DNA of 64,000 nt from Mesorhizobium alhagi CCNWXJ12-2 (GTDB lineage Bacteria > Pseudomonadota > Alphaproteobacteria > Rhizobiales > Rhizobiaceae). The notes beneath the pieces were generated by a model. That model saw only the letters and a program-made list of their open reading frames with translations, searched no databases and was not told the DNA's origin. Both the position numbers and the translations under genes were made by a program. The DNA lies in contig NZ_AHAM01000027.1 in assembly GCF_000236565.1 (NCBI RefSeq), positions 1 to 64,000 of the forward strand, written 5' to 3'. Below, piece by piece: positions 62,502-64,000 of the stretch (its first letter is position 1; every line of letters begins with the position of its first letter).

Positions 62502-63677
62502 ATGCGCATCAAACAGGTCCAAGCCTGGTGGGTCAGGGTGCCCATCGAAGCAAGTCGTCAGCATCGCAGCGATTTCGGGCAGGTGCGGACGTTCGACGCC
62601 GCCATCCTGCGTGTCGAAACCGATGACGGGCTGGTCGGATGGGGAGAGGGCAAGAACGCCGCGGGCAGCGCCGGCTCCTATGGCGCGCTCGTTCACATGC
62701 TCAACCATGAGGTCGGGCCTCAGCTGGTCGGCCTGCACGCCGGCGATATCGGCGTCATCTGGGAAATGCTCTACAACGGCGTACGCCACGAAACCGCGGC
62801 GGCGTCGGGCCATGCAATGCCACAACTCGCCCGGCGCGGCTTGTCGATCGCCGCGATCAGCGCGGTCGACATCGCTCTGTGGGACATTCTCGGCAAGTCG
62901 CTCGGCCAGCCGGTCTGGCAGTTGCTCGGCGGCCGCAAACTCGACCGCATGCCGACCTATGCGTCGGGCGGCTGGGCGCCTGTCGATAAGATCGGCGATC
63001 AGCTTAAATCCTATATCCAAGAGGGCGGCTTCAAGGCGGTCAAGATGCGTGTCGGCGCGATGGACGGCGCCCCGTACGTGTCCGCTGCCCGCGTTCGCGC
63101 CGCGCGCGCCGCGTTGGGGCCGGAAGTCGAGCTGATGGTTGACGCCCACGGCACCTATACGGTCGCCGACGCCAAACGCTTCGCGCAAATGGTCTCGGAC
63201 TGCAATCTCGCCTGGTTCGAGGAGCCGGTGATCGCCGACGACAAGACCGGCATGGCGGAAGTGCGAGCGGCATCCAGCGTTCCCGTCGCCGTCGGCGAAA
63301 GCGAGGCGACACGCTACGCATTCCGCGACCTTGCCGTCCTGAAAGCAGCGGACATCTTCCAGCCCGATCCAGCTTTCTGCGGCGGCATAAGCGAGGCGAT
63401 GAAGATCGGGACGATCGCCAGCGCGTTCAATCTGCGCCTGGCGCCGCACCTGTGGGCCGGAGCGCCCTGCTTCTTCGCCGGCCTGCACGTCTGCGCCGCG
63501 TCGCCGGCCAGCTTCACCGTCGAATACTCGGTTGGGGCCAATCCGATGATCCACGACCTCGTCGAGGAGACGGTCAGCGCCAAAGACGGTATGATCGCCA
63601 TCCCGGACTCTCCCGGCCTGGGCTTCACGGTCTCCGAACGTTTCCTGAAGGCCCACGCACAGAGCGCGCGACAATGA
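62502..63677 (+). CDS. Mandelate racemase/muconate lactonizing enzyme family (sugar-acid dehydratase-like)
   Basis: 391 residues. Enolase-superfamily barrel: KxR-type base in KAVKMRVG, Mg ligands in MVDAHGTY, WFEEPVIADD and AVGESEA, and His in APHLWAGAPC. The pattern suggests a sugar-acid dehydratase rather than a racemase; substrate unassigned. Its stop overlaps the GntR gene start by ATGA. Confidence 0.88.
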   Translation: MRIKQVQAWWVRVPIEASRQHRSDFGQVRTFDAAILRVETDDGLVGWGEGKNAAGSAGSYGALVHMLNHEVGPQLVGLHAGDIGVIWEMLYNGVRHETAAASGHAMPQLARRGLSIAAISAVDIALWDILGKSLGQPVWQLLGGRKLDRMPTYASGGWAPVDKIGDQLKSYIQEGGFKAVKMRVGAMDGAPYVSAARVRAARAALGPEVELMVDAHGTYTVADAKRFAQMVSDCNLAWFEEPVIADDKTGMAEVRAASSVPVAVGESEATRYAFRDLAVLKAADIFQPDPAFCGGISEAMKIGTIASAFNLRLAPHLWAGAPCFFAGLHVCAASPASFTVEYSVGANPMIHDLVEETVSAKDGMIAIPDSPGLGFTVSERFLKAHAQSARQ

Positions 63678-64000
63678 AAGACAAGAACCTGCTCGCCGAA
63701 CTGGCCGCCTACCTGTTCTCCTGCTCGAACTCCGAAACCGGACGCACCCCGTCGGAACGGGAACTCGCGGACCATTTTTCGGTGAGCCGCGGCCAGATCC
63801 GCGAGGCGCTGGCGATACTGGAAGCCATGCGCATCGTCGAAAGGCGCGCAAAGTCCGGCATTTACCTGACCACGCGACAGGCCAGCGTCGAAGCCATGGC
63901 GCTGTTTGCCAAGGCCGGCGTGCCGCTCGACCCGATCCAGATCTACGAGACGGTCGAACTCCGCAAGATACACGAGATCAAGGCGGCGGAGCTCGCCTGC
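63674..64000 (+). CDS. GntR (FadR subfamily) regulator, 3' end outside window
   Basis: First 109 residues only. The winged helix (TPSERELADHFSVSRGQIREALAILEAMRIVERRAKSGIYLTT) is followed by the start of an FCD domain (IYETVELRKIHEIKAAELA). Coupled to the dehydratase gene by an ATGA overlap. It is the likely ligand-sensing repressor of both divergent operons through the palindromes at 61307 and 61487. Confidence 0.9.
   Translation, partial: MKDKNLLAELAAYLFSCSNSETGRTPSERELADHFSVSRGQIREALAILEAMRIVERRAKSGIYLTTRQASVEAMALFAKAGVPLDPIQIYETVELRKIHEIKAAELAC

Overview
This is a GC-rich chromosomal window from a Rhizobiales alphaproteobacterium, most likely Mesorhizobium or a close Phyllobacteriaceae relative. 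The evidence is an Irr-type iron box, an EcfG-type sigma factor with its own promoter motif, an HWE histidine kinase, a rhizobial interrupted urease cluster, a malonate TRAP/matAB cluster, and a NodF/NodE-like pair. No phage, IS element or CRISPR array was seen. Most genes sit in tight operons, often with 1-4 base stop/start overlaps.

Layout. 1-6213: a leftward iron operon (imelysin, bacterioferritin-associated ferredoxin, bacterioferritin, di-haem oxidoreductase, second imelysin, Tat-exported DUF1513 protein) behind a promoter carrying an Irr-box palindrome. 6372-19.5 kb: an accessory/stress region with a ferredoxin reductase, an iron-permease-like protein, two DUF6894/Crp-Fnr modules, three small paralogues of about 84 residues, a cysteine hydrolase, an HWE kinase, a NepR-like small protein, an EcfG-like sigma factor, an SDR, a DUF421 protein and a VapC-like toxin with a damaged antitoxin. 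Six GGAAC-N16/17-NGTT motifs precede genes here, suggesting a general-stress-response island. 19.6-26.3 kb: GntR regulator, TRAP transporter, malonyl-CoA decarboxylase and synthetase, with a TTGTATACAA operator.

27.0-33.6 kb: a decaying polysaccharide operon (two DUF995 proteins, a GH26-like protein, a glycosyltransferase split by an amber codon, a UDP-glucose epimerase, and a beheaded UDP-glucuronate decarboxylase) that abuts a scar of broken genes and a tRNA-Arg(CCG) with a nearby 5' half copy. 33.7-40.1 kb: housekeeping and unknown genes plus the NodFE-like pair. 40.3-48.2 kb: urease genes ureD-A-(DUF1272)-J-B-[two opposite-strand genes]-C-(GST)-E-F-G.

48.3-58.7 kb: metabolic and housekeeping genes (class II aldolase, HAD phosphatase, sugar/adenosine kinase, CysZ-like protein, hydroxyproline dehydratase, PEP-mutase-like lyase, dut, AlkD-like repair protein, prfC, a second-type clpP, SRPBCC/ArsR pair). 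58.8-64 kb: divergent carbohydrate catabolic operons (Gfo/Idh dehydrogenase and two sugar isomerases, an enolase-superfamily dehydratase, a FadR-type regulator cut by the window edge). Two FadR-type palindromes, one before each divergent operon, suggest that this regulator controls both.
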